Below are positions 16,210 through 24,791 of a stretch of 37,332 nt of DNA, piece by piece. The first letter of the stretch is position 1, and every line of letters starts with the position of its first letter. The notes beneath the pieces were generated by a model. The model was not told the origin of the DNA and made no database searches. It saw nothing but the letters and a program-made list of their open reading frames with translations. The translations under genes were made by a program, and so were the position numbers. Source of the DNA: Mesorhizobium sp. 61-13 (GTDB lineage: Bacteria > Pseudomonadota > Alphaproteobacteria > Rhizobiales > Rhizobiaceae); the NCBI GenBank assembly GCA_001897075.1, contig MKRZ01000091.1, positions 8,795 to 46,126 of the forward strand. Reading direction: 5' to 3'.

Positions 16210-18663
16210 TCAGGCTTTCAATCTTTGGTTGTCCGGGTCCCAAAGCGGTTCGTCCTTCTGGACGATTGCCTTGAAGCGATCGCCGAAGATCTCGATCTCG
16301 ACGGTGCTTCCCGGTTCGGTGAGGTCTGCGCGCAGCATGCCCAGCGCGATCGATTTGTCTATCCGGTGGCCCCAGCCTCCTGACAGAGTTTCGCCGACAA
16401 TCTTGCCGTCATGCCAGAGCGTCGACATGTAAGGCGCATCGCACTCGCCGGGGCCTTCGACCACAAGGGTGACAAAGCGTTTGGTGACACCCTGCTGCTT
16501 CTCGTTTGCGAGCGCGGTCTTGCCCCTGAAATCGGGTTTTTGCCACCTCACGAAACGCTTCATACCGCCCTGAAGTACTGAATAGTCGGTAGAAAGGTCC
16601 TGCTTCCAGGCGCGGTAGCCTTTCTCCAGCCGGAGCGAGTCAAGCGCGAACATGCCAAAAGGCTTCAGGCCGTGCTTTTGGCCGGCCCGCCAGATCGCGT
16701 CGAAAACAGCGGGCGTGTCGGCTACCTTCGAGTGGATTTCCCAGCCGAGTTCGCCGGCGAAAGAGACACGGATCAGGCGCACCGGGCGGCTCGCGATGGC
16801 TGTTTCCTGATGGGTCAGCCAAGGCATGGCAAGATCTGCTGCGCAGACTTCGGCAAGGATTTCGCGCGACTTCGGACCAGACAGGATTTGCGTCGAATAC
16901 TCTTCCGTCCGGTCGGTGAGGGTGAACGGCGCATTGTCAGGCATATGACGCCTTAGCCATTCGAAATCGTGCAGTTGCGCAACGGCTGCCGTGATCAACG
17001 TCATCGCGTCTTCGGAATGGCGCACGATCGACATTTCGGTGACGATGCGACCCTTGTCGTCAGCGAAATATGCGAGGCCGATGCGTCCCGGCTTCGGCAC
17101 CGAGCCTGTGATCTGGCCGTCAAGCCATTCGGCGGCACCCGGCCCGTTCAGTTCGAAACGCGAGAAACCCGGCAAATCGAGAATGCCGGCGGCATCCCTC
17201 ACGGCTAGGCATTCTTCGCGAATGCGCTTTTGCCATGGGCCGTCACGGCGGAAGGTCTGGGTCGATTCTTCGGACGTGTCGTCGCCCGGATGTGCGTACC
17301 AATTGGCGCGCTCCCACCCGTTGGCTGCGCCGAACTGTGCGCCGAGCGCCTTGATGCGGTCGTGGATCGGCGAGAGCTTGCGGTCACGTGCTGCCGGCCA
17401 AGCGTGGCGCGGGAAGTAGATGGCATATTCGTGGCCGTAGACTTCCTGGCCCTTGGCTACCGCATAGGCGGGATCAGAGGCAAACGGCGTGAATCGGCGC
17501 GGATCGCACGACCACATATCCCATTCCGTCTGGCCTTCGGTGACCCATTCGGCGAGCACTTTGCCTGCGCCGCCTGCCTGGGCAATGCCGAAGGTGAAGA
17601 CGCAAGCTTCGAATGCGTTGGGCACGCCCGGCATCGGTCCGATCAGCGGGTTGCCGTCGGGGGCGTAGGGGATCGGCCCGTTGATGACCTTGGACAGGCC
17701 GGCCGTCCCGAGGATAGGCATACGGGACACCGCGTCGGCCAGATAATGTTCGAGCCGGTCGAGATCGTCCGGGAAAAGTTGGAAGGAGAAGTCATCCGGC
17801 ATCAAATCGTCGGCGCTCGCCCAATGCGCGCGGCAATTGCGCTCGTAAGGGCCGAGATTCATGCCGTTCTTCTCTTGCCTCAGATACCATGAGGTGTCGA
17901 CGTCGCGCAGCAGCGGCAGCTTATGGCCCGCTTCCCTCGACCATGCCGCGAGTTCGGGGATCTCCTCGAACAGGATGTATTGATGGCTCATCACCATCAT
18001 CGGCACCTTGAGGCCAAACATATTGCCGACTTCGGCAGCCCGATAGCCTGCCGCATTGACGATGATCTCGCAGCGGATTTCGCCCTGTCCGGTCTCTACG
18101 ACCCACTCGCCCTTGTCACGGCGCACGCCGGTGACGGGGCAGAAGCGGATGATCTTCGCGCCCATGTCGCGGGCGCCCTTGGCCAGCGCCTGGGTAAGCT
18201 GGGCCGGGTCGATGTCGCCGTCGCTTGGGTCGTACAGCGCACCCAGCAGGTCTTGCGTGTCGATGAACGGATAGCGTGACTTGATCTCGTCGGTGCCGAC
18301 GACCTCGATATCCATGCCCTGATAGCGGCCCATGCCCTTGGCGCGCTGGAATTCGCGCATGCGCTCCTTGCCGTGGGCAAGCCTCAGCGAACCGGTAACG
18401 TGGTAATTCATCGGATAGTCGACCGCCTTGCCAAGCCCGCGGTAGAGCTCGGTCGAATAGCGCTGCATGTTCATCAGCGACCACGACGTCGAAAAAGTAG
18501 GGACGTTGCCTGCCGCGTGCCAGGTGGAGCCGGAGGTGAGCTCGTTCTTCTCCAGAAGTACGCAGTCGGTCCATCCGGCCTTGGCGAGATGATAGAGCGA
18601 GGAGGTGCCGACGGCACCGCCGCCGATGATCACCACGCGCGCCGTCTTTGGAAAATCTGCCAT
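16210..18663 (-). CDS. Dimethylglycine/sarcosine dehydrogenase-like flavoprotein with GcvT domain (copy 2)
   Basis: An 817-residue protein with the same two-part build as copy 1. The FAD motif GGGAVG is at residues 14-19, and GSTWHAAG places the likely flavin-linked histidine at residue 49. The T-protein domain occupies roughly 430-810 and contains the AGELGWEIH stretch common to GcvT proteins. Flavoproteins of this kind oxidise N-methyl groups and hand formaldehyde-level carbon to folate. It follows the XRE-cupin regulator gene by 20 bp and precedes the aminotransferase by 3 bp, so regulator, two flavoproteins and aminotransferase likely form one transcript. The substrate cannot be assigned from the sequence. 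Confidence 0.85.
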   Translation of the reverse strand: MADFPKTARVVIIGGGAVGTSSLYHLAKAGWTDCVLLEKNELTSGSTWHAAGNVPTFSTSWSLMNMQRYSTELYRGLGKAVDYPMNYHVTGSLRLAHGKERMREFQRAKGMGRYQGMDIEVVGTDEIKSRYPFIDTQDLLGALYDPSDGDIDPAQLTQALAKGARDMGAKIIRFCPVTGVRRDKGEWVVETGQGEIRCEIIVNAAGYRAAEVGNMFGLKVPMMVMSHQYILFEEIPELAAWSREAGHKLPLLRDVDTSWYLRQEKNGMNLGPYERNCRAHWASADDLMPDDFSFQLFPDDLDRLEHYLADAVSRMPILGTAGLSKVINGPIPYAPDGNPLIGPMPGVPNAFEACVFTFGIAQAGGAGKVLAEWVTEGQTEWDMWSCDPRRFTPFASDPAYAVAKGQEVYGHEYAIYFPRHAWPAARDRKLSPIHDRIKALGAQFGAANGWERANWYAHPGDDTSEESTQTFRRDGPWQKRIREECLAVRDAAGILDLPGFSRFELNGPGAAEWLDGQITGSVPKPGRIGLAYFADDKGRIVTEMSIVRHSEDAMTLITAAVAQLHDFEWLRRHMPDNAPFTLTDRTEEYSTQILSGPKSREILAEVCAADLAMPWLTHQETAIASRPVRLIRVSFAGELGWEIHSKVADTPAVFDAIWRAGQKHGLKPFGMFALDSLRLEKGYRAWKQDLSTDYSVLQGGMKRFVRWQKPDFRGKTALANEKQQGVTKRFVTLVVEGPGECDAPYMSTLWHDGKIVGETLSGGWGHRIDKSIALGMLRADLTEPGSTVEIEIFGDRFKAIVQKDEPLWDPDNQRLKA

Positions 18664-18683
18664 TCAATCCTCCCAAGTCCGCT

Positions 18684-19310
18684 TCAATAAACCGGCGGTG
18701 AAACGGTCCAGATCACCACAGCCGGTTCGGTGCCTGGATTGCGCCAACGGAACGGTTTATGATCGAAGCGGAAACTGTCGCCGACTTCCAGCCGATGCCA
18801 ATCGCCGGCAATCTCCAATTCGAAAATGCCCGAGACGACGTAGCCTGCCTCTTCCGTCGGGCGTAGCGACGGCTCGCGCAGCTCCGCACCCGGCGCAAAG
18901 ACCGAACGCAGCATCTCGAAGCTGCCGCCAAGGTCCGGCGAGAGGAGCTCTTCAACCAGCCCGGTTTCGCTTGTTCCCAGTGACCGGCGGCGTTCGGCGC
19001 GCACGATCAGGCCGCGCTCGCTTTCATCGGGAACGTCGTGACTGAAGAAAAGGCTGACCGGGACTTCAAACAGCTCGGCAAAGGCCCGAAGGTCGCCAAG
19101 CGAAGGAATCGACATGCCGCGTTCCACCTGGCTCAGCCAGCCGATCGAACGGCCAAGCTTCAAAGCCACTTCGGCGAGCGTCAAGCTTCGCGCCTTGCGC
19201 AGCGCACGAATGTCGCTGGCGAGAAGGCGTTCGCCTTCCTGGCTTTCTGGCTCAATGGCGATTGCTGTCGATGGCACGGTGACGACCTTGATGGAAACGG
19301 GGAAGTTCAT
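18684..19310 (-). CDS. XRE-family regulator with C-terminal cupin sensor domain
   Basis: A 208-residue regulator. A helix-turn-helix of the Cro/C1 type lies at about 32-86 (SDIRALRKARSLTLAEVALKLGRSIGWLSQVERG region), followed by a linker and a cupin barrel at about 130-205 that would bind a small-molecule ligand. This architecture is common in repressors of amine and amino-acid catabolism. The ORF is open to 19400, but ATG 19310 is chosen because it leaves a perfect palindrome and promoter elements immediately upstream and gives the usual family length. It precedes the DMGDH copy 2 gene by 20 bp, so it is the first gene of that operon and probably controls it. Confidence 0.83.
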   Translation of the reverse strand: MNFPVSIKVVTVPSTAIAIEPESQEGERLLASDIRALRKARSLTLAEVALKLGRSIGWLSQVERGMSIPSLGDLRAFAELFEVPVSLFFSHDVPDESERGLIVRAERRRSLGTSETGLVEELLSPDLGGSFEMLRSVFAPGAELREPSLRPTEEAGYVVSGIFELEIAGDWHRLEVGDSFRFDHKPFRWRNPGTEPAVVIWTVSPPVY

Positions 19311-19328
19311 GAAAAAATGACCTATGTT

Positions 19329-19352
19329 TTCATGAGACGGGAATCTCATGAA
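19329..19352. promoter_or_regulatory. Perfect palindromic operator for the XRE-cupin gene
   Basis: TTCATGAGA, a 6-bp spacer, and TCTCATGAA form a perfect 9-bp inverted repeat. It covers the spacer and -10 region of a candidate promoter on the minus strand (TTGATT at 19360-19355, TCTCAT at 19337-19332). A further TTCATGAA palindrome lies at 19306-19313 over the start codon. Binding here would repress transcription, so autoregulation by the XRE-cupin protein is the simplest reading. Confidence 0.65.
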
Positions 19353-19358
19353 GGAATC

Positions 19359-19397
19359 AAGAAAAATTTCATGGGCCAGACGGTGGTCTGACCCATG
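19359..19397 (-). terminator. Rho-independent terminator of soxBDAG
   Basis: On the minus strand, 22 nt after the soxG stop, an 11-bp stem with one mismatch (CATGGGTCAGA / TCTGGCCCATG) and a 6-nt loop is followed by AAATTTTTCTT. It separates the sox operon from the XRE-cupin operon. Confidence 0.75.
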
Positions 19398-19418
19398 CAA
19401 AACTGATTGAGGGGTTAC

Positions 19419-20006
19419 TTATCTTACTTCGTAGCCGACTTCCTCGCTGGCACGGCAAAGTGCGTGCCAGAAGCTGCGGGCGAAGGAGCGGAACACGTAG
19501 ACATCGAACTGATCGGGGGCGGAGCGCTGGATCTGGGCGAAGATGTCGTGATGCACCGTGGACCGCCCTGCGCCAACGGGAAAGGCGACGAGCGAGAAGT
19601 CGATGGCGAAGAACTTGGCGAGCACCCATGCCGCCTTGGCGCCGCTGATGCGAATGGCGGTGCGGCCGTGTGAAAGGTCGGTAACCGTCCCGACTTCCGG
19701 CGACACGGCCTTGGTGAGAGCCTCGGAGATGCTTTCGGCCTCGTCCACGACGATGAATTTGGCCGGCGCGAAGCCAAAGGCGGCTTTCTGGCCGTTGGCG
19801 ACACCGCCACCTGCGCCGTCCGGCAATGCAAGGCCGGTGACCTTCTTGATAGCTGCGATGATCGCTTTTTCTTGGCCGGGCCACGCGGCCAGTTGAATAA
19901 TGGAACCGGGTGCGATCTCGGACAGCACCACGCCGACGCCGTTTTCGAACTGGCCGCGCGAACCCGGACGCAGAACAGGCTCCAGTGGTGACAAGCGCTC
20001 AGCCAT
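19419..20006 (-). CDS. soxG: Sarcosine oxidase gamma subunit
   Basis: The 195-residue gamma subunit of heterotetrameric sarcosine oxidase, the last gene of soxBDAG. It belongs to the SoxG family, which resembles part of the T-protein fold and contributes to complex assembly. Family-like stretches are SPLEPVL at the N-terminus, DLSHGRTAIRISGAKAAWVLAKF in the middle, and YVFRSFARSFWHAL near the C-terminus. ATG 20006 is chosen because it lies 8 nt inside the soxA end, the usual coupling in this operon. Upstream in-frame starts would bury the gene in soxA. A terminator follows the stop. Confidence 0.9.
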   Translation of the reverse strand: MAERLSPLEPVLRPGSRGQFENGVGVVLSEIAPGSIIQLAAWPGQEKAIIAAIKKVTGLALPDGAGGGVANGQKAAFGFAPAKFIVVDEAESISEALTKAVSPEVGTVTDLSHGRTAIRISGAKAAWVLAKFFAIDFSLVAFPVGAGRSTVHHDIFAQIQRSAPDQFDVYVFRSFARSFWHALCRASEEVGYEVR

Positions 20007-22995
20007 GCATGCGGCTCCCTTCCGGGTCATAGAAGTGGTGGCTGACGATCTGGACGGGGCCGAAGCGCTTGCGCAGCGGGTCGGAGACGAAAGCGCGGCT
20101 GCCGTGGCGTGCCTTTCCGCCCTTGACCAAGGCGAGCGCAATGTACCTGCCGAGTGCGGGTGAGTAGCAGGCCGCCGTTATGTGGCCGATGGAACCGTGC
20201 GGGTTCTGCTCGTCCAGTTCTTCAACGACATGCGCACCGCCGTTGAACGGGCGGTTGTCAAGCGAGAGCAGGCCGACAAGCTGCAGGCGGTCTGACGAGG
20301 TCAGGCCGTTGCGGTCCATCATCGCCGAACCGATGAACGGCTTCTTGGACGATAGCATCCAGTCGAGATGCAGGTCGCGCGCGGTCGTTCGCCCGTCGAT
20401 TTCCGCGCCGGTGACGTGACCCTTTTCGATGCGCATCGTGCCTAGCGCTTCCAGCCCGTAAGGAACCAGCCCGAACGGCTTGCCGGCATCGATGAGGGCT
20501 TGCCAGACATGGGTGCCGTAGTCGGCGCCGGAGTAAACCTCAAAGGCCATTTCACCGGAGAACGAAAGACGGCAGATCATCACCGGGACATCGGCAATCT
20601 TGCCGTGTACAATTCCCATGAAGGGAAGGGCGGCGTTGTCGACGGGCGTTCCCTTGACGCAGCTTGCCAGTATGTCCCGGGCTTTTGGCCCGCCGATTGC
20701 AGCACCTGCCCACTGGTCGGTGACAGAGGTCAGGGTGACCTTGAGATCCGGCCAGATGATGTCGAGGAAGTATTCCAGATGCTGCATGACCTTGCCCGCG
20801 TTGGCGGTGGTGGTGGTCATGAGGAAATCGTTCTTTCCCAGACGCCAGGTTGTTCCGTCATCCATCGCGATGCCGTCTTCGCGCAGCATAAATCCGTAGC
20901 GAGCCTTGCCGATGGCAAGCGTGGAGAACATGTTGGTGTAGACGCGGTCGAGGAATTCGGCGGCGTCCGGCCCCTGCACGGCGATCTTGCCGAGCGTGGA
21001 GACGTCGACGATGCCGGCGGTTTCACGCGTGGCCTTGGCCTCGCGCACATAGGCTTGCTCGATCGTTTCACCGGCATGACCATAGATCATCGGGCGGTGC
21101 CAGAGACCTGCCGCGTAAAAGCTCGCGCCATTTTTGACGTGCCAGTCGTGCATCGGCGTCAGCCGCTCGGGGCGGATGTCGCCATACCTTTCCGCCGCGA
21201 GCGAGCCGATCGACACCGGCGCGAAGGGTGGGCGGAACCGCGTGGTGCCGACTTCGGGAATAGGCTTTCCGAGCGCTGCGGCCATGATGGCGAGGCCGGG
21301 GATATTCGAGGTCTTGCCCTGATCCGTCGCCATGCCAAGCGTGGTGTAACGCTTCAGGTGCTCGACCGAGACGAAGCCTTCGCGGTGGGCCAGACGCACA
21401 TCTTCGGAAGTGACGTCATGCTGGAAGTCGACGAAGCTTTTGCCGTTGGCCCGGATCTCGAACACCGGCGCCGGCGCAGGATCGCCGGCAACGGCATCGG
21501 CAACCGGCAAATCGTCATTGGCGGCGGCCTTTGCGCCCGCTGCCGCAAGTCCCGCAGCATGGCCTTCGGCGATTGCCTCCGTCGTGGAGAAGCTGCCGTT
21601 GAATGCGCCGGCGCCGATCCAGCTTTGCGTTGGCTCGGGCGGCAGGAATGCTTGCAGTTCGTTGTCCCACCGGGCTTTTGCGCCCGCCTGGCTGGCGAGA
21701 TGGATCGCCGGCGACCAGCCACCCGACATCAACAGGCAATCGGCCTGAATGGTGCGCGCTTCACCGCTCAAGCCGCCGTTCGTGGCCTCGAACCGCTGTA
21801 CCTTGATGCTGGTAACCGCCGTACGGCCTTCGGTTGCAACGACTGCGTGACCTGTGTGGATTTGAGCGCCCGCGTCGCTGGCCAGATTGCGCATGGCATC
21901 GGAAATATTTGCGCGCACGTCGATGATCGCTGCGATACCAGCCCCGGCCTTCTGCAGCGCAACGGCAGCGTGGTAGGCGTTGTCGTTGTTGGTGAAAAGC
22001 GCCACCTTGCTGCCAGCCAGAACGCCGAATTCGTTGGCATAACGCCGCGCGGCACTTGCCAGCATGACACCTGGCCTGTCGTTGCCTGGGAATATCAACG
22101 GCCGTTCCATGGCACCGGTCGCCAGCACCACCTTCTTGGTCCGGATGACCCAATGACGATGGCGTGGCTCGCCCTTGGCGGGCCGCTCCTTGTGATCCGT
22201 GACGCGCTCAAGCGCGGCAAGCATGTTGCCGTCGTAAAAGCCCCACACGGTGGTTCGCGGCAACACGCGAATGTTGGGGTGGGTCTTGAGTCCTTCGGCA
22301 AGACCGGCGGCCCATTCCGCAGCGGGCATGCCGTCGATGGTTTCGCCCGACCAGTTGGCGGAGCCGCCAAGCCTTGCATCGAGTTCGGCCACGATGACGC
22401 GCGCGCCCTTGTCTGCTGCTGCGGCTGCGGCCATCAATCCCGCTGGTCCTGAACCAACGACCAGAACGTCGCAAAACGCATTCATGCGCTCGTAGCGCGA
22501 AGGATCAGCCGCTCGCCCGGCGCGGCCAAGACCCGCCGCGCGACGAATGAAGTGCTCGCACAACATCCAGAAGCGCGTGCCCTTGAAGGGACCGATCGCG
22601 GGGCCCATGAAAGTCTTGTAGTAGAAACCGGCCGAGATCAGCTTGCCGGCAAGCTGGTTGACCGCGCTGACGTCCCATTTCAGAGACGGGAAGCGGTTCT
22701 GGCTTTCAGCCACGAGGCCGTCATAGATTTCGACGGCGGTTGACGGCACGTTCGGCTCGCGTACGTCGCCTCGTAATACCGTCACCAATGCGTTCGGCTC
22801 ATCGACGCCAGCGGTCAACACACCACGCGGGCGGTGGTATTTGAAGGAACGGCCGAACAGGGTAACGCCGTTGGCGAGGAGGGCGGAGGCCAGCGTGTCG
22901 CCGGCGTGGCCGGTGAAAGCTTTGCCATCGAAGGTGAAGCGGATGGTGCGCAGGCGGTCAATGCGTCCACCGGAAGTCGCGCGGCGCGGACTCAT
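19999..22995 (-). CDS. soxA: Sarcosine oxidase alpha subunit
   Basis: The 998-residue alpha subunit of heterotetrameric sarcosine oxidase, which carries NAD+ and the folate-binding domain. The order is an N-terminal ferredoxin-like domain (about 15-95), a dinucleotide-binding oxidoreductase region with GSGPAG at 181-186, a linker, and a C-terminal GcvT domain (about 600-990) that takes the methyl-derived carbon to tetrahydrofolate. With SoxB it converts sarcosine, folate and O2 to glycine, methylene-THF and H2O2. ATG 22995 overlaps the soxD stop as ATGA. The frame is open to 23109, but that would overlap soxD. The full-length, intact ORF suggests a working complex. Confidence 0.95.
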   Translation of the reverse strand: MSPRRATSGGRIDRLRTIRFTFDGKAFTGHAGDTLASALLANGVTLFGRSFKYHRPRGVLTAGVDEPNALVTVLRGDVREPNVPSTAVEIYDGLVAESQNRFPSLKWDVSAVNQLAGKLISAGFYYKTFMGPAIGPFKGTRFWMLCEHFIRRAAGLGRAGRAADPSRYERMNAFCDVLVVGSGPAGLMAAAAAADKGARVIVAELDARLGGSANWSGETIDGMPAAEWAAGLAEGLKTHPNIRVLPRTTVWGFYDGNMLAALERVTDHKERPAKGEPRHRHWVIRTKKVVLATGAMERPLIFPGNDRPGVMLASAARRYANEFGVLAGSKVALFTNNDNAYHAAVALQKAGAGIAAIIDVRANISDAMRNLASDAGAQIHTGHAVVATEGRTAVTSIKVQRFEATNGGLSGEARTIQADCLLMSGGWSPAIHLASQAGAKARWDNELQAFLPPEPTQSWIGAGAFNGSFSTTEAIAEGHAAGLAAAGAKAAANDDLPVADAVAGDPAPAPVFEIRANGKSFVDFQHDVTSEDVRLAHREGFVSVEHLKRYTTLGMATDQGKTSNIPGLAIMAAALGKPIPEVGTTRFRPPFAPVSIGSLAAERYGDIRPERLTPMHDWHVKNGASFYAAGLWHRPMIYGHAGETIEQAYVREAKATRETAGIVDVSTLGKIAVQGPDAAEFLDRVYTNMFSTLAIGKARYGFMLREDGIAMDDGTTWRLGKNDFLMTTTTANAGKVMQHLEYFLDIIWPDLKVTLTSVTDQWAGAAIGGPKARDILASCVKGTPVDNAALPFMGIVHGKIADVPVMICRLSFSGEMAFEVYSGADYGTHVWQALIDAGKPFGLVPYGLEALGTMRIEKGHVTGAEIDGRTTARDLHLDWMLSSKKPFIGSAMMDRNGLTSSDRLQLVGLLSLDNRPFNGGAHVVEELDEQNPHGSIGHITAACYSPALGRYIALALVKGGKARHGSRAFVSDPLRKRFGPVQIVSHHFYDPEGSRMHG

Positions 22996-23288
22996 GCCTT
23001 GGCTCCCCGCCTGGACGGCGACCGGTGCGGAACATGTCCGCGCGCGAATACGACGCTCGAGATTTCGTGGGTCAGAGTGTTGCGCACCACCCTGAGATGC
23101 GACCGGCATCCGCCGGAGTGCTGCCAGACTTCGTTGTGGTCACCGGCCGGATTCAGCCGGTCATAAACATACTCGTTCCACGCATCGAGATTCTGCGAAG
23201 CAGGCGCAGGGCGCTCGCGGTTGCCGTCACCCTGGTAGGTGAATTCGGACACGTCGCGCGGCCCGCAATATGGACAGGTGATCAGCAT
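22992..23288 (-). CDS. soxD: Sarcosine oxidase delta subunit
   Basis: The small (98-residue) zinc-binding subunit of heterotetrameric sarcosine oxidase. The predicted zinc ligands are Cys5 and Cys8 (TCPYCG), His57 and Cys61 (WQHSGGC), in the spacing known for the family. The C-terminus (RGHVPHRSPSRRG) is basic. It lies 35 bp after soxB and overlaps soxA by ATGA. Confidence 0.93.
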   Translation of the reverse strand: MLITCPYCGPRDVSEFTYQGDGNRERPAPASQNLDAWNEYVYDRLNPAGDHNEVWQHSGGCRSHLRVVRNTLTHEISSVVFARGHVPHRSPSRRGAKA

Positions 23289-23323
23289 GGCTTCGTATCT
23301 TTTTGCTCTGCCAAGGTCATGGA

Positions 23324-24583
23324 CTAATGCAGCCGGGGCGTTGCGCCCTGGCCCTTGTCGTCAATGATGGCACCGTGACGGAAACGCTCGAGCGTGAAGG
23401 CGGCATTAAGCTCGTGCGGTTCGTCCTTGGCAATCGTATGGGCGAAGCACCAACCTGAAGCAGGCGTCGCCTTGAAGCCGCCGTAGCACCAACCGCAGTT
23501 GAGATACATGCCGGGCAAAGGTCCGGTCGTGATGATGGGCGAGCCGTCCATGGTCATGTCGCATACGCCGCCCCAGGACCGCAGCACGCGAGCCATGCCA
23601 AGGCTTGGGAAGAGCGCCAGCATTTCGGCCATCACCTCTTCCACGATCGGCAGGTTGCCGCGCTGGGCGTAGCTGTTGTAGCCGTCGAGATCGCCGCCAT
23701 AGATGAGACCGCCCTTGTCGGACTGCGACATATAGAAGTGGCCCATGCCGAAGGTCACGACCGTGTCGATGAACGGCTTCAGCGATTCGGTGACGAATGC
23801 CTGCAAGACGTGGCTCTCTATCGGCATGCGCTCAATGCCGGCCAACTGCATGACGCGGCCCGTGCTGCCAGCGACGGCAAGCGCAACCTTCCTGGCTCGG
23901 ATGTCGCCGCGCGTGGTCGTTACGCCGACGATGCGGTCGCCTTCGCGGATGAAGCCGGTCACCTCGCAGTTTTCGACGATATCAACGCCACGGCGGTCGG
24001 CGGCGCGGGCGTAACCCCAGGCAACGGCATCGTGGCGCGCCGTGCCAGCGCGTGGCTGCATGAGGCCGCCATAGATTGGAAAACGGGCATCCGGTGAGAC
24101 GTCCATGGCGGGAATCAGCCGTGATATCTCAGCCGGCGTCATCAGTTCGGCATCGACGCCCAGATGGCGCATGGCATTGCCGCGCCTGGCGAAATCATCA
24201 AGTTGGGCCGGGGTGTGAGCGAGGTTCAGGCACCCACGCTGGGAAAACATCACATTGTAGTTGAGGTCATGGGACAAGCCTTCCCATAGCTTCATCGAAT
24301 GCTCGTAGAAGCGGGTGTTGGCGGGCAGCAGGTAGTTGGAGCGCACGGCGGTGGTGTTGCGGCCGACATTGCCGGATCCGAGATAGCCTTTCTCAAGCAC
24401 GGCGACATTGTTGATGCCGTGTTCCTTGGCGAGGTAGTAGGCCGTCGACAAGCCGTGGCCGCCGCCGCCGATGACGATGACATCATAGGAGGCCTTCGGC
24501 TCCGGCTTGCGCCAGGCCGGCTTCCAGTCCTTGTTGCCGTTGAGCGCGTTCTTGATCAGCGCCAGGGCCGAATATTCCGCCAT
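23324..24583 (-). CDS. soxB: Sarcosine oxidase beta subunit
   Basis: The 419-residue beta subunit, which holds FAD and a covalently bound FMN and oxidises sarcosine. The FAD motif GGGGHG lies at 39-44. His184 in GTARHDAVAWGYARAA matches the family histidine that carries the FMN. Other conserved stretches are CGWCYGGFKATPASGW near the C-terminus and SWGGVCDMT. ATG 24583 is chosen over 24607 because it gives the standard N-terminus (MAEYSALALIKNAL). It is the first gene of the operon and is preceded by a 19-bp block shared with the promoter of the third DMGDH-like gene. Confidence 0.95.
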   Translation of the reverse strand: MAEYSALALIKNALNGNKDWKPAWRKPEPKASYDVIVIGGGGHGLSTAYYLAKEHGINNVAVLEKGYLGSGNVGRNTTAVRSNYLLPANTRFYEHSMKLWEGLSHDLNYNVMFSQRGCLNLAHTPAQLDDFARRGNAMRHLGVDAELMTPAEISRLIPAMDVSPDARFPIYGGLMQPRAGTARHDAVAWGYARAADRRGVDIVENCEVTGFIREGDRIVGVTTTRGDIRARKVALAVAGSTGRVMQLAGIERMPIESHVLQAFVTESLKPFIDTVVTFGMGHFYMSQSDKGGLIYGGDLDGYNSYAQRGNLPIVEEVMAEMLALFPSLGMARVLRSWGGVCDMTMDGSPIITTGPLPGMYLNCGWCYGGFKATPASGWCFAHTIAKDEPHELNAAFTLERFRHGAIIDDKGQGATPRLH

Positions 24584-24623
24584 CGTCGATATTCCGCCGT
24601 TTTCCAATTGTTCGTTCTGTGCG

Positions 24624-24642
24624 CGGGCAGACTATAGAGCAG
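24624..24642 (-). promoter_or_regulatory. soxB promoter block (shared 19-bp element)
   Basis: Read on the minus strand, CTGCTCTATAGTCTGCCCG contains a CTATAG(T) hexamer of alphaproteobacterial -10 form, with TTGGCC 18 nt upstream as a possible -35. Its end lies 40 nt before the soxB start. The identical 19 bp occur at 35867-35885 upstream of the third DMGDH-like gene. Confidence 0.6.
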
Positions 24643-24791
24643 GGTAACTTCAAAAGGCCAATATTGCGCCGCCGCTTTTCAACAAACCGACTCCGGCAGT
24701 TATGGCAAGGCGGCTTGCTCCTTCAAGCTCCCGTCTCTATCAATGGAGGTGTTTCATCCCCTTGTTTTGTCAGCGAGTCGCTAGCCTCGAT

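Noticed and set aside
12569..18663. Tandem duplication of the two DMGDH-like genes as a recent repeat
   Set aside because: The proteins share architecture but differ throughout, including motifs. No long nucleotide identity was noticed, so this is an old divergence and not a recent duplication.
20500..22452. 650-residue plus-strand open frame opposite soxA
   Set aside because: It lies wholly antisense to the clearly recognisable soxA and has Gly/Arg/His-rich, family-less composition typical of a shadow frame in G+C-rich DNA.
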